A DNA stretch of 64,000 nt. Source: Tsuneonella sp963740025. GTDB taxonomy: Bacteria; Pseudomonadota; Alphaproteobacteria; Sphingomonadales; Sphingomonadaceae. The notes beneath the pieces were generated by a model that was given only the letters and a program-made list of their open reading frames with translations, was not told where the DNA came from and searched no databases. The stretch covers positions 434,001 to 498,000 of the forward strand of contig CAVUCI010000011.1 in NCBI GenBank assembly GCA_963740025.1, given 5' to 3'. A program made the position numbers and the translations under genes. Below are positions 54,569-63,055 of the stretch, in pieces (within the stretch, counting starts at the first letter, position 1; the number at the start of each line of letters is the position of its first letter).

Positions 54569-55345
54569 TCAACCGAAGATGGCGGCCGCCTGCATACCCG
54601 CAAGGACCTGTTCGCCGGCGTAATTCCACAGTCGCAGCCGTTCGGACGAATAGCCGTGGTCCGCGTGGTCGCTGGCAGCCTCGGCGAGGAACCATCCGTC
54701 ACGGGTCCTCGCCGCCGGGTCGAGCAGGTTGAAACTCCAGTTGATCGAAGAGAGCGGGCCCTGCCGTTGCATTGCCCGCATCGAACCCGGCGGCAGCGCG
54801 TCGCCAAGGACTATCGCCTGGACCACCGGATCGAGACCTTCATGGTCCTTGAGGCGAACCCAGCGACGCACAAGCGGCTTGCCCGGGCCTTGCTCGTCCT
54901 GCGCGCGCCTGATTTCCAGGTTCGAGGTGAAGAAGTTCGGGTTGTTCATTCCGACATCCTCATTGTCCTCGGGCGAACCCGGCCAGGGGTCGGCCTTGCC
55001 GGCGGCGTGGAGCGCGTTAGGTTCGCGTTCCTCACCGAACAGCATCAGCGCGGTGAGAGCGAGCTTGCCGTCGCAGGCAATGTCGCTGCGCACCTGCGTC
55101 ACGTTCCTCCCCTGTCGGATTATCGAGACCGAGAAGCTGAGGTTCTCGCCAACCGGCGCGACGAAGCCGACCTGGGCGGCGCGGAACGGGGGCAGATCGG
55201 GCATCGCCTTGCGCGCGGCGACGAGCGCAAGTGCGGCAGAGGCTCCACCAAACAGGGTGCGCCCCTGCATCCAACGGTCGGCGCCGGGAAGGACGATAGG
55301 GCGATTGTCGGCGGGGACCGCGTCGACGAGAGTGGCAAACTTCAT
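54569..55345 (-). CDS. acyl-CoA thioesterase family protein (TesB-like double hotdog)
   Basis: Predicted hydrolase of acyl-CoA thioesters, 258 residues, with a double-hotdog layout: first half containing GRTLFGGASAALALVAARKA and VGENLSFSVSIIRQGRNV, second half with SINWSFNLLDPAARTRDGWF and ASDHADHGYSSERLRLWN. The second half fits the 4HBT-type thioesterase C-terminal signature. The start ATG is at 55345. It lies tail-to-tail with the crotonase gene, about 100 bases apart. Confidence 0.85.
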   Translation of the reverse strand: MKFATLVDAVPADNRPIVLPGADRWMQGRTLFGGASAALALVAARKAMPDLPPFRAAQVGFVAPVGENLSFSVSIIRQGRNVTQVRSDIACDGKLALTALMLFGEEREPNALHAAGKADPWPGSPEDNEDVGMNNPNFFTSNLEIRRAQDEQGPGKPLVRRWVRLKDHEGLDPVVQAIVLGDALPPGSMRAMQRQGPLSSINWSFNLLDPAARTRDGWFLAEAASDHADHGYSSERLRLWNYAGEQVLAGMQAAAIFG

Positions 55346-55549
55346 TGTCGGGGATTGTTAGCAGGCGAAGCGGCTTCGTCCAGATTGCCCGTTGGAAAAG
55401 CCGGCATGCACTGCTGGAAGGGTTTTGCTTTCGCGAACTGCCGGCTGCGAGCGTGCCGCCCGTCGGCTGGCATTGTGAGCGATTGCCATGCGCCCGGCAA
55501 GGCGCTAGGGGGCCGCTTCCTCGTCCGGGCGGAGTTCGGAAGGGGACGA

Positions 55550-55623
55550 GGCCCGATGGCGGAGTGGTTACGCAGAGGACTGCAAATCCTTGCACGCCGG
55601 TTCGATTCCGGCTCGGGCCTCCA
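55550..55623 (+). tRNA. tRNA-Cys (GCA)
   Basis: 74-nt cloverleaf with acceptor GGCCCGA/TCGGGCC, anticodon loop CTGCAAA (GCA), T-arm GCCGG-TTCGATT-CCGGC and encoded CCA. Confidence 0.94.
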
Positions 55624-55682
55624 TTCTCGCGACCTTTTAGCGCATTGCGGCAACGCAACGTCGCGGCTAGGGGCGCCGGAGT

Positions 55683-55758
55683 GCCGCTTTAGCTCAGTTG
55701 GTAGAGCACATCATTCGTAATGATGGGGTCACAGGTTCGAGTCCTGTAAGCGGCACCA
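55683..55758 (+). tRNA. tRNA-Thr (CGT)
   Basis: 76-nt cloverleaf with acceptor GCCGCTT/AAGCGGC, anticodon loop TTCGTAA (CGT) and encoded CCA. It stands 59 bases after tRNA-Cys, at the left border of a stretch with visibly lower GC. Confidence 0.96.
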
Positions 55759-55947
55759 CCTCCTTCTCAAGGGTCTGATTTCTCAAGACGATGATCAGAT
55801 CCACAGCTAGACTGGACTTACTAGGCGCCCCATTTTGGCTTTTGGCTCACCGGAGAACACTTCGGCCGGTCTTTGGCAGTCAATGGAACAGAGTTAGCGG
55901 CGCCCTCGTTGCATCCAATCCTAACCCAATTTCCGCTGGAGCCGTGA

Positions 55948-57018
55948 ATGCTCACACCGAGCGGCGCGTACGAAGACGACGCCCTGCCATCCGAATTTTT
56001 ATCCGAGTGTCCAAATTCGGTCCCGACCTCGGATAATCCCGATGCGCGGCAACTGGTGCGTGAGCTTAGGCGCTTTGCGCAACCGCGCTTGAGTCGCAGT
56101 GTTTGGGAACTGGTGGCCACCCTGGTTCCGTTCCTGCTATTGAACGGAGTGATGCTTGTTGCCGTCGAGGCAGGTCACGTGGCAGCTCTGGCGCTCGCTG
56201 TCCCCGCCGGCCTTCTTCTTCTCCGACTCTTTCTGATCCAGCACGATTGTGGCCACGGGGCCTTCTTCTTCAAGCGGGCCGCCAACGATTGGCTTGGAAG
56301 AATACTGGGAGTGTTTACACTCACTCCGTACGACTGCTGGAGGCGGTCACACGCGCTGCACCACGCGGGTACGGGCAACTTGGACGCCCGTGGCTTCGGC
56401 GACGTCGACACCCTGACTGTTCGCGAGTTCGAAAAGCGTACGCGGTTTCGGCAGGTGCTTTATCGAGTGTACCGACACCCGCTGGTCCTGTTTGGGTTCG
56501 GGCCTGGATACCTCTTTTTGCTGCGGCATCGACTTCCCATCGGCTTGATGAGAGCTGGATGGATTTACTGGGTTAGTGCGGCTGCGACCAATGCGGCGAC
56601 GGCTTTCTTGCTTCTTGGACTCGCCTTCTTCTTCAGCCTCGGCACGATTGCGTCAGTCGGTTTGTCGATACTGTTTATCGCCGCGTCGACAGGCGTCTGG
56701 CTGTTTTACGTCCAGCATCAATTTGAAGAGACGCTCTGGGACAGGGGATCGGAATGGGGTTTTCATGCTGCCGCCTTGCACGGAAGTTCCCACCTTGACC
56801 TCGTCCCGGTGCTCAGGTGGTTTACAGCAAACATCGGCGTCCATCACGTGCACCATCTGGCCAGTCGGATACCGTTTTATCGTCTTCCCGAGGTGCTGGA
56901 CGATTTTCCCCATTTGAAGGGCCTTAATCGGGTCACCGCTCTTGAGTCCTTCAGCACGTTGCGCCTCACGCTCTGGGACGAGGACCGACGTCGCCTGGTT
57001 CCTTTTCCCGCGGGTTAA
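55948..57018 (+). CDS. fatty acid desaturase (omega-6/delta-12 type membrane di-iron)
   Basis: Introduces a double bond into membrane acyl chains using a di-iron centre held by three histidine boxes, all present: HDCGH (first), HALHH (second), HHVHH (third). 356 residues with at least four hydrophobic helices (residues about 50-90 and 190-250). GGAG six bases before the ATG supports the start. It stands alone between tRNA-Thr and the pilus cluster. GC content looks lower than in the housekeeping region, and relatedness to plant-type FAD2-like enzymes is suggested by the box spacing. Confidence 0.92.
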   Translation: MLTPSGAYEDDALPSEFLSECPNSVPTSDNPDARQLVRELRRFAQPRLSRSVWELVATLVPFLLLNGVMLVAVEAGHVAALALAVPAGLLLLRLFLIQHDCGHGAFFFKRAANDWLGRILGVFTLTPYDCWRRSHALHHAGTGNLDARGFGDVDTLTVREFEKRTRFRQVLYRVYRHPLVLFGFGPGYLFLLRHRLPIGLMRAGWIYWVSAAATNAATAFLLLGLAFFFSLGTIASVGLSILFIAASTGVWLFYVQHQFEETLWDRGSEWGFHAAALHGSSHLDLVPVLRWFTANIGVHHVHHLASRIPFYRLPEVLDDFPHLKGLNRVTALESFSTLRLTLWDEDRRRLVPFPAG

Positions 57019-57282
57019 GTCTCTCGGCGTTTCCGTTGGGGTCGACAGCGCGCATTGGGTGGCCAGAAAGCCGCTCAGTTGAACCTATCCCTCGCTCCTT
57101 TCTGAGCGCCATTTGCCAGTTGGTTTCACGCGAATGGCGGAGGGTCCGTCCGGCTGGCTAATGTGCTGTGGCGCATTGGGAGGAGGCCGGCTCTTCAAAA
57201 AATCCATGCCAATCAAGCAGTAGCTCTAAAGTACACCGGAATTTAACTCTGCCTTCCTAACGATGCCCAGGAAGGAGACTCT

Positions 57283-57684
57283 ATGTACCGCCCTTCCATT
57301 TTTCTGGCGCTTATTTTGTCCTCGACCGCAGCTTACGCGCGGGGCGAAAATGCAGGTTTTGCTATCTCGGCGAATGTACCCGAGGTCTGCCAACTCGAAA
57401 CCACAACGCTGACAGCAAGCTCAAGCACCGGCGAGGCTCGTGGCACAGTCTTCGAGATGTGTAACAGCGGGCGAGGATTTCGTGTTATCGCGTCATACCG
57501 AACGCTGCGTACGGGCGAGGACGTTCAACTCGATTATGACGGTCAGATAAGTCGACTCGACATCTCCGGTTACAGCAGTGTCGTCCAGCGCCGCGGACCG
57601 ATCGCGCGACGTACACCGGTTGCGATCAATTCGGTCGGCTTGACAGAGCCGATCGCGATAAGCTTCGGAATTGCCGCGATTTAG
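57283..57684 (+). CDS. small secreted pilin-like protein
   Basis: 133 residues with a signal peptide (SIFLALILSSTAAYA). It shares with the main pilin of this cluster the motif SANVxxxC (ISANVPEVC here, VSANVADEC in the pilin) and has a second cysteine at residue 60 (FEMCNSG), a possible disulfide. It is shorter than the 188-residue pilin. It lies opposite the probable tip subunit gene with only 1 base between the stops. It has a strong AAGGAG ribosome-binding site. It may be a minor or terminating pilus subunit, which is inference. Confidence 0.6.
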   Translation: MYRPSIFLALILSSTAAYARGENAGFAISANVPEVCQLETTTLTASSSTGEARGTVFEMCNSGRGFRVIASYRTLRTGEDVQLDYDGQISRLDISGYSSVVQRRGPIARRTPVAINSVGLTEPIAISFGIAAI

Positions 57685-57685
57685 G

Positions 57686-58615
57686 TTACATCGCCGTGAC
57701 AGTGGCAGTGATGCGATCTGCGTAGCGACCGGATGGTGCGCTCGCCGGCGGTACCTGTATGGTCATGGGGCGCCTATCCCCGCTGCGCGGCGTTGGCCCG
57801 TCAAATGCGAAGGCATTGCTGCCCGCAAGATCGACTTGGCTGGCATCGAACGTCATGATATAGGGTATCTGTTCGCCAGTAGCCTCGTTTGCCAGGGAAC
57901 CTTGATTTTCCGATTCAAAATTTACGACGTACGGTGCGGTGCTCAGTATCAGTGCTCCGAATGGAGCGGAGTACGTAGGGCGCGTGGTCGACAATGTTCC
58001 CAAATCGATCTGCGCGGGGCCGGCTGTCTCTCCGACTACCGCTCCGACGAAACGGATCGACGCAGCTCTCGGCACCGCAAACGTGATGGAAAGGATCGCG
58101 GTGTCGACGATCGATCCGCTGGCGTCCACCAATAGCATCCGCAGTTGCTCGTGGTAATCGCCCGCGCGTATCCCCCAATCGGTGGATAAACTGAGCTGGA
58201 AGGGAACCGAACGTCCCTGACGACCGGGCGGCACGTTCGCGATGAGTACATCGCTGTTAGAAGTCTCCCCTGCTGCCGCATCTGGAAGAATTTCCAGATT
58301 GGGGTTTGACGGCGCAGCGAGGGAAAATGGCGGGGAATCGGGATTTGTAGACAAACCGGTCCGCGCAATGCGAATCTTGGCAGGGCAAAGTGAGTTCGAT
58401 GACGTGGCCAGCGGAGCGGCGCCTTCCGATCCCCTGTCGACTACCCGCACCTGAAAATCCCGCACGGTGCGACTTCCGGCCTCAATGTCGATCCCCTCGA
58501 CCACAACGGAGACGTCCCCGCTCGAAAACGCTGGATGACATTCTGCGTCATTGGCAGCGGCAACCGTCGATATCGCCATGAGGGCGACCGGTGCGAGAAA
58601 GGTGAAGCAACGCAT
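57686..58615 (-). CDS. secreted protein, probable pilus tip subunit
   Basis: 309 residues with a signal peptide (FTFLAPVALMAISTVAAA). It is rich in beta-type sequence, with two cysteines in the first third (ECHPAF, SLCPAK). It is the last gene after pilin, chaperone and usher, in the position where the tip adhesin is encoded in chaperone-usher operons. No named adhesin domain was recognised. The GGAGG ribosome-binding site before the ATG overlaps the end of the usher gene, so translation is probably coupled. Confidence 0.72.
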   Translation of the reverse strand: MRCFTFLAPVALMAISTVAAANDAECHPAFSSGDVSVVVEGIDIEAGSRTVRDFQVRVVDRGSEGAAPLATSSNSLCPAKIRIARTGLSTNPDSPPFSLAAPSNPNLEILPDAAAGETSNSDVLIANVPPGRQGRSVPFQLSLSTDWGIRAGDYHEQLRMLLVDASGSIVDTAILSITFAVPRAASIRFVGAVVGETAGPAQIDLGTLSTTRPTYSAPFGALILSTAPYVVNFESENQGSLANEATGEQIPYIMTFDASQVDLAGSNAFAFDGPTPRSGDRRPMTIQVPPASAPSGRYADRITATVTAM

Positions 58616-58623
58616 ATCGCCTC

Positions 58624-61095
58624 CTACTGTGTGTCACCGGGCACTTCGACAGTGCCGAGGCGGTACAGGCCTGTATTATCGGGGGGAACATCGATCACGA
58701 AGGAACGACCGTCTTCGGACAATTGGACGAGGTACTTTTTGCCCGGAGATAGACCGACGACGCCGAACCGACCCACCGAATTAGTGAAAAACTGCTGGGG
58801 TTCGAAGCTTTCGTCGTCTTCGGATGTGATCTTGCCGACCAACAATTCGGCCGGCTCGCCCGCGATTTTCAGGAAACCGACCGCGCTGACGAAGTGGTCG
58901 CTTCCGACGAGGAGCTTATAACCGCCGTGAAAAGGTGGGTCGACACGCGCAATGCCGGAACCGATGTCGTACCCCGCGTCGAGAGTGTCGATGTCGTAAC
59001 GTACGTTTTGGGGAGTATACGAAGACAATCTTCCGACCACTGCCGCCCCAAAAGGTCCGCTGTTCGCTTCATATTTTCCGTCGACCAGGCTTCGACCGGC
59101 AATTACATTGGCATTCGTCAATGTCTTGTGCGGATGAGCGAGCAGGAACGCGTCTTGAATAGGGCGTCCGATCCCGAACACGCCGTCGGCGAATGCAATC
59201 GATGTGCCGATTTGCAGCCGTGCCGTCTGGTTGCGGGTCAGTCCTCCGAAGCTTGCGCCGGATGAGCCGATCGAGGCGCGCGCCTCGAAGCGATTGGCGT
59301 TGTAATCGGCCACGCCATCGATCGAAGCCCCACCGTCGGAATTCTGGAGATTGACCGAGTAACCAAACGAACCCACGTCGCTGGTGGAACTTCGCGCAAT
59401 CGATGCGCGCGTCAGGTTCCTTCGGCTCTGGTACGACGCATCGGCACGGTGCCGGCCTCCGAAAAGAACTGCAACGGCAGCCCGTACTCCGAAATTTCTA
59501 CCGAAGAGCGACCCAGTGCCATACTCTACGCCAACGGTCGCCCGGATGTTGGGACGGAGCCGGTGATTGACGTCGGCATACACGGTGCTTTGGTCGTTTT
59601 TCCCGAAGCGCGAGAAGTAGTTCGCGCCCGCCACGACGGAGGTTCGCTCGGTGATACCCTGGCTGTAGGTTGCGTTGATCGAAAGGTTTTCGCTTCGGAA
59701 GAAAGACAGGTCCGCCACGGTGCGGAAGTTCGGGCTTTCGTAGTTGAAGCTTGCCGAAAAGCGCTTTGCCCGGAAGCCGGTGCCCGATTGGACGCGATAG
59801 CCGCCGCGAAAGGCCACTCCAGTCCCGTTCCCCGTGCTGACGGCTGCCTGAAGATCGAAGCTGCCGGGAATCACTTGGGGGATGATCTGGGTTTCGGCAG
59901 CAACGACCTGAGTCCCTTTCGCAACCTGTATCCCCCCTCCAACGACCACCGTGTCGCATAGCGCGCGCCGGTAACTGGCGATGAGGACAGGATCATTCGA
60001 ATAGTGGGGCTGCAAATTCAACTGCTGCGTACTAACGCCTGCCGCGATAGTGTATTCATCCTCCCCGGCCTCAAGGTCGATCAGGTCGTAAAAGTAATCG
60101 AAGCGGGTTACCTGTTCTCGTCCAGATCCGTCGCGGATCACCAACCGCACATCGTTGGAACCAGTCTGGATCGGCAGGTCCTCGAGGCTGTAGGTGCCTG
60201 GCTGGAGATCGAATGTGCGATACGAGGCGCCATTGACGATGACTTCGACAGTGGAGGGTGAGGTCAGGAGTATCTGGCGCCCACCAAGATTGACTGCCGG
60301 AGAGAGGGGGTCGAACTCGCGACGCGTTTTCTCGACCGCAACACCGCCCAGGAAGGGGGTGCGAAGGAAGCCGGTATTCTCTAGGCGGAGATCGCCTGCG
60401 CTCCAGCGTCGATATTTTTCAGGCTCATCGTAAACGGCGCGTAGCGACCTGCGATAGAATCTTTGAGTGTCTGTCACCCCGCCATCGTATTCGAGAACAA
60501 GATTCTTGTATCTGGTCGCGCCGAAAAGATAGAATTCGGGAGGGGCGACGCCGCCCACATCGCGGTAAAGCAGGTTGGCGGTGGCATTCAGATATGCGCT
60601 GAGTCCGGCCGGTTTCATAACCGGCAGTACATTTTCTCTTTCAGTGGATTTCCCCTGCAACGGTTGAACCGGCCGTGAGGTTGGGTCGATTGAAAGGACG
60701 CTCAGTTCCAGTCGGCTCAAGTCGAAAGCGACCTTGATGCCGATTGCCTCCAGCTCGGCCGGCAAGACGAACGGTTTGCCTGCCAGTGTTTCGCGTAACC
60801 GCTGGGAGCCACTCTCATTCAGAAGCGAGCCGAGCTGGGCTTCGAGCGAGCTACTCTCTATGGCGACGCTGCCTTCAGGATCGGCCCGGACGATTACGTC
60901 ACCCATCACGCTTCCATTCCATGCCAACGGCACGGACATGGTGACTGCACGGTCTACGAAGTTCTGAGCGCGCCCGTCGGAGGCCCGTCGCCCGGACGAC
61001 ACCACTTGTGCGCCCGCCGGAGAAGCGATCGAGCAGGCCACAATCGCGATCCAACTCGCCCCCAGAACCGAGCGGCCCTTTGCCCCCTCGAACAC
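58624..61095 (-). CDS. fimbrial outer-membrane usher protein
   Basis: Outer-membrane pore that assembles and exports chaperone-bound pilus subunits. 823 residues, GTG start, signal peptide (WIAIVACSIASPAGAQ). Visible usher features: an N-terminal periplasmic domain, the plug-bearing barrel (FYLFGATRYKNLVLEYDGG, LPIQTGSNDVRLVIRDGSGR, FDYFYD), and a C-terminal domain with carboxypeptidase-like strands (VGRFGVVGLSPGKKYLVQL). It resembles the FimD/PapC group at modest identity and the subfamily is not clear. It is 3 bases from the chaperone stop. Confidence 0.85.
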   Translation of the reverse strand: MFEGAKGRSVLGASWIAIVACSIASPAGAQVVSSGRRASDGRAQNFVDRAVTMSVPLAWNGSVMGDVIVRADPEGSVAIESSSLEAQLGSLLNESGSQRLRETLAGKPFVLPAELEAIGIKVAFDLSRLELSVLSIDPTSRPVQPLQGKSTERENVLPVMKPAGLSAYLNATANLLYRDVGGVAPPEFYLFGATRYKNLVLEYDGGVTDTQRFYRRSLRAVYDEPEKYRRWSAGDLRLENTGFLRTPFLGGVAVEKTRREFDPLSPAVNLGGRQILLTSPSTVEVIVNGASYRTFDLQPGTYSLEDLPIQTGSNDVRLVIRDGSGREQVTRFDYFYDLIDLEAGEDEYTIAAGVSTQQLNLQPHYSNDPVLIASYRRALCDTVVVGGGIQVAKGTQVVAAETQIIPQVIPGSFDLQAAVSTGNGTGVAFRGGYRVQSGTGFRAKRFSASFNYESPNFRTVADLSFFRSENLSINATYSQGITERTSVVAGANYFSRFGKNDQSTVYADVNHRLRPNIRATVGVEYGTGSLFGRNFGVRAAVAVLFGGRHRADASYQSRRNLTRASIARSSTSDVGSFGYSVNLQNSDGGASIDGVADYNANRFEARASIGSSGASFGGLTRNQTARLQIGTSIAFADGVFGIGRPIQDAFLLAHPHKTLTNANVIAGRSLVDGKYEANSGPFGAAVVGRLSSYTPQNVRYDIDTLDAGYDIGSGIARVDPPFHGGYKLLVGSDHFVSAVGFLKIAGEPAELLVGKITSEDDESFEPQQFFTNSVGRFGVVGLSPGKKYLVQLSEDGRSFVIDVPPDNTGLYRLGTVEVPGDTQ

Positions 61096-61098
61096 GTC

Positions 61099-61827
61099 TT
61101 AGCCGCCCAAGGTAACCTGGACGGGTCCCGCCAATGGCTTCTCGGTTGGAACGAAAAAGACTCGATCGCGTCCCGGAGCGACAACGCCCACGCCGATCAG
61201 CTTTGCAACGTCGCGTGGGCCCATATCCAGAACAAAGGGGCTGCCGTCTTCTGCTGTCCCCTGCAGTTTCCAGGCCATGCTGCTCGCAGTGTAATATCGC
61301 GTGCCGGTATTGGTCAGGCGGATTTCGACGCCGGGCGCTCCGTTTTTCTCGGTCGCTGTCGCGGATTGGACGGCTGGTGCGGGCGTGACCCCGTCGGGCA
61401 CGACGTTCACGAGGATATTGAAATTGACCGTGACTTGGACCTGAGACTGGCCGGGTGCAAATTCAACGGGGACCTGGCGCAGCTGAAGATAGTAAATCTG
61501 CGAAGAATCGATCTCCGGTTCGCCGACGTACTGGACGCGAAACGACTGTTGCGACTGGCCCGGAACTACGATTTGCGCGGGAAATACGAGGAAGTCCTCG
61601 TCAGCGGGAGTCAGCTCGAGCTCGCCGTCCTCGCTGATCGTGCCGCGGTACATCCGGGCTTCGACAGGAAATTCCGTGCTCTCCGGATTGGTCAGTTCAA
61701 CCCGAACGATCAATTCGCGGCCAATGGGCTTGGCGTCGACCACCATGGGTGAAATTCGCGCCGCGTCGGCTGGAGACCCGATGGCAAGCGCAATGGCTGC
61801 CCCAAGCGAAAGCATCTTCTTCAACAT
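61099..61827 (-). CDS. PapD-like periplasmic pilus chaperone
   Basis: Two-domain immunoglobulin-like chaperone that completes subunit folds by donor-strand complementation and delivers them to the usher. 242 residues with signal peptide (LSLGAAIALAIGSPADA). The first domain shows the ISPMVVDAKPIGRELIVRVELTN strand pair, the FRVQYVGEPE bulge and the IYYLQLRQVPVEF strand. The second domain begins around VVPDGVTPAP. It lies 135 bases after the pilin, past a hairpin, and 3 bases before the usher. Confidence 0.86.
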   Translation of the reverse strand: MLKKMLSLGAAIALAIGSPADAARISPMVVDAKPIGRELIVRVELTNPESTEFPVEARMYRGTISEDGELELTPADEDFLVFPAQIVVPGQSQQSFRVQYVGEPEIDSSQIYYLQLRQVPVEFAPGQSQVQVTVNFNILVNVVPDGVTPAPAVQSATATEKNGAPGVEIRLTNTGTRYYTASSMAWKLQGTAEDGSPFVLDMGPRDVAKLIGVGVVAPGRDRVFFVPTEKPLAGPVQVTLGG

Positions 61828-61914
61828 CTTGAGCGACCCGTGCTAGTTTCGCAAATCTCGGTTCCCTTTGAACCGAAATTGCAAATCGGCTTTAAACACC
61901 CCTCCCCACGGAAG

Positions 61915-61940
61915 AAGAGGAGGGCAAAAGCCCCCCTCTT
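61915..61940 (-). terminator. hairpin between pilin and chaperone genes
   Basis: AAGAGGAGGGC / GCCCCCCTCTT with one mismatch around a four-base loop, followed on the minus strand by CTTCC. It lies 23 bases after the pilin stop, so it probably limits read-through into chaperone and usher, raising the pilin-to-usher ratio. Confidence 0.6.
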
Positions 61941-61962
61941 TCCCGTACGGTTGGTGTTCGTT

Positions 61963-62529
61963 TTAGACGACGCCCAGTGTGATTTCCGCGGTGTCGGTGT
62001 AGGTGCCGGCAACCGGGCGCTTCGCCGTGTCGTCGCGATCGATATAAACCTTGAGATTGGCGTTGTCGTGGAACGCGCCGCCCGGAGTGACGCTCGCCGG
62101 GCCGCCGGTGCGGGTGCGATAGTCGACCTTCGAGAAGCTGCCGTCGTTCGAGGTGAGTTCGATCCGGTAGTTGATCAGATTGGTGAAGTCGCTCGAATCG
62201 TTGTCGGCGAGCGTCTGGCCCGCGGAGTTGAGCAGACCGTTGTTGCCGGTCGACTTGGCGGTGATCTTGGCCGCATAGTTGCAGCTGACATAGATGTTCT
62301 GGGTGCCCGAATCGGCGTTCTGCGATCCGTTCTTCAACAGCAGAGCATTGGCGCCGGCGCCCTGGTTGATGTTCACCGAGCCGAAGGTGAAAGCGGTTGG
62401 CTGCTCGATCGAGCACTCGTCGGCCACATTGGCGCTGACGGTCAGGTTCGCGGTATCCGTGGGACCGGCCAGGGCTGCGGTCGAAAAGAATGCGGTGGAA
62501 ACCGCGGCTGCAATAGCAATCTTCTTCAT
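61963..62529 (-). CDS. major pilin subunit (chaperone-usher type)
   Basis: 188 residues from MKKIAIAAAVSTAFFSTAALA (signal peptide; GGAG eight bases upstream). The mature protein has the TVSANVADEC start with Cys39 pairing probably with Cys83 (YVSCNYAA), alternating hydrophobic strands, and a C-terminal strand TYTDTAEITLGVV like the donor-strand groove exit of fimbrial or spore-coat-U-type subunits. An upstream ATG at 62580 is less likely. It is first in the cluster. Paired GTTAG dyads lie upstream. Confidence 0.82.
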   Translation of the reverse strand: MKKIAIAAAVSTAFFSTAALAGPTDTANLTVSANVADECSIEQPTAFTFGSVNINQGAGANALLLKNGSQNADSGTQNIYVSCNYAAKITAKSTGNNGLLNSAGQTLADNDSSDFTNLINYRIELTSNDGSFSKVDYRTRTGGPASVTPGGAFHDNANLKVYIDRDDTAKRPVAGTYTDTAEITLGVV

Positions 62530-63055
62530 TGGTAGCACTCCATCGAGGAAATAGCTGCCCGGAAACTTTCCGAGCATCAAAGACCAGATTGGAATTAGTC
62601 GGCGAGTATTTCGCGTGCGACCCTTATGCGACGCGGAACCGAATCGGCTCCTCCCCCTCTGGTTAGCCCCTGACTAACTTTGGATAAGGAGAAATTCCAC
62701 CCTTAAGTTAGTGATATAGGCTAACGAAAAGCAAGTTGGCCCATTTCGGGACATACCGCGGCGCATCAGATTTTACTTGGCAGAGCTGGCGATGCATCGG
62801 TGCGGCAGGCGATTTGAAAGAATGGAATGAGCCGGACCGTGCGGCCGTGCAAGAACTCATGCCCAGCCATTCGCCTCTTCCGCCGAATTGCGCGCACTGT
62901 GCCAGCATATGCCAACTGCGTACCTGCAGGGTACCGCCCAAGCTGCGCCTGCACCGCGAGGCACCCGCTACCAAAGCCGGAAAGCGCGGGCGCAGTCGTC
63001 GTTGCGGATTCCTCGTCGTCGTTGACCGTCAGAGGAGGGAACCTATGTCGGCGGC
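62530..63055. other. intergenic region between pilin and otsB genes
   Basis: 526 bases holding divergent regulatory sequence. It contains two inverted-repeat sites (GTTAG-N7-CTAAC at 62662-62678, GTTAG-N9-CTAAC at 62707-62725) and an AT-rich tract. A plus-strand frame from 62736 to 63254 has no recognisable product. Confidence 0.6.
62661..62725. promoter_or_regulatory. paired GTTAG/CTAAC dyads upstream of the pilin gene
   Basis: Two inverted repeats, GTTAG-N7-CTAAC and GTTAG-N9-CTAAC, are nested inside a larger symmetry: GTTAGCC...GGCTAAC outside and ACTAACTT...AAGTTAGT inside. Four half-sites in 65 bases suggest cooperative binding by a dimeric regulator, about 130-195 bases before the pilin start. 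Confidence 0.5.
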
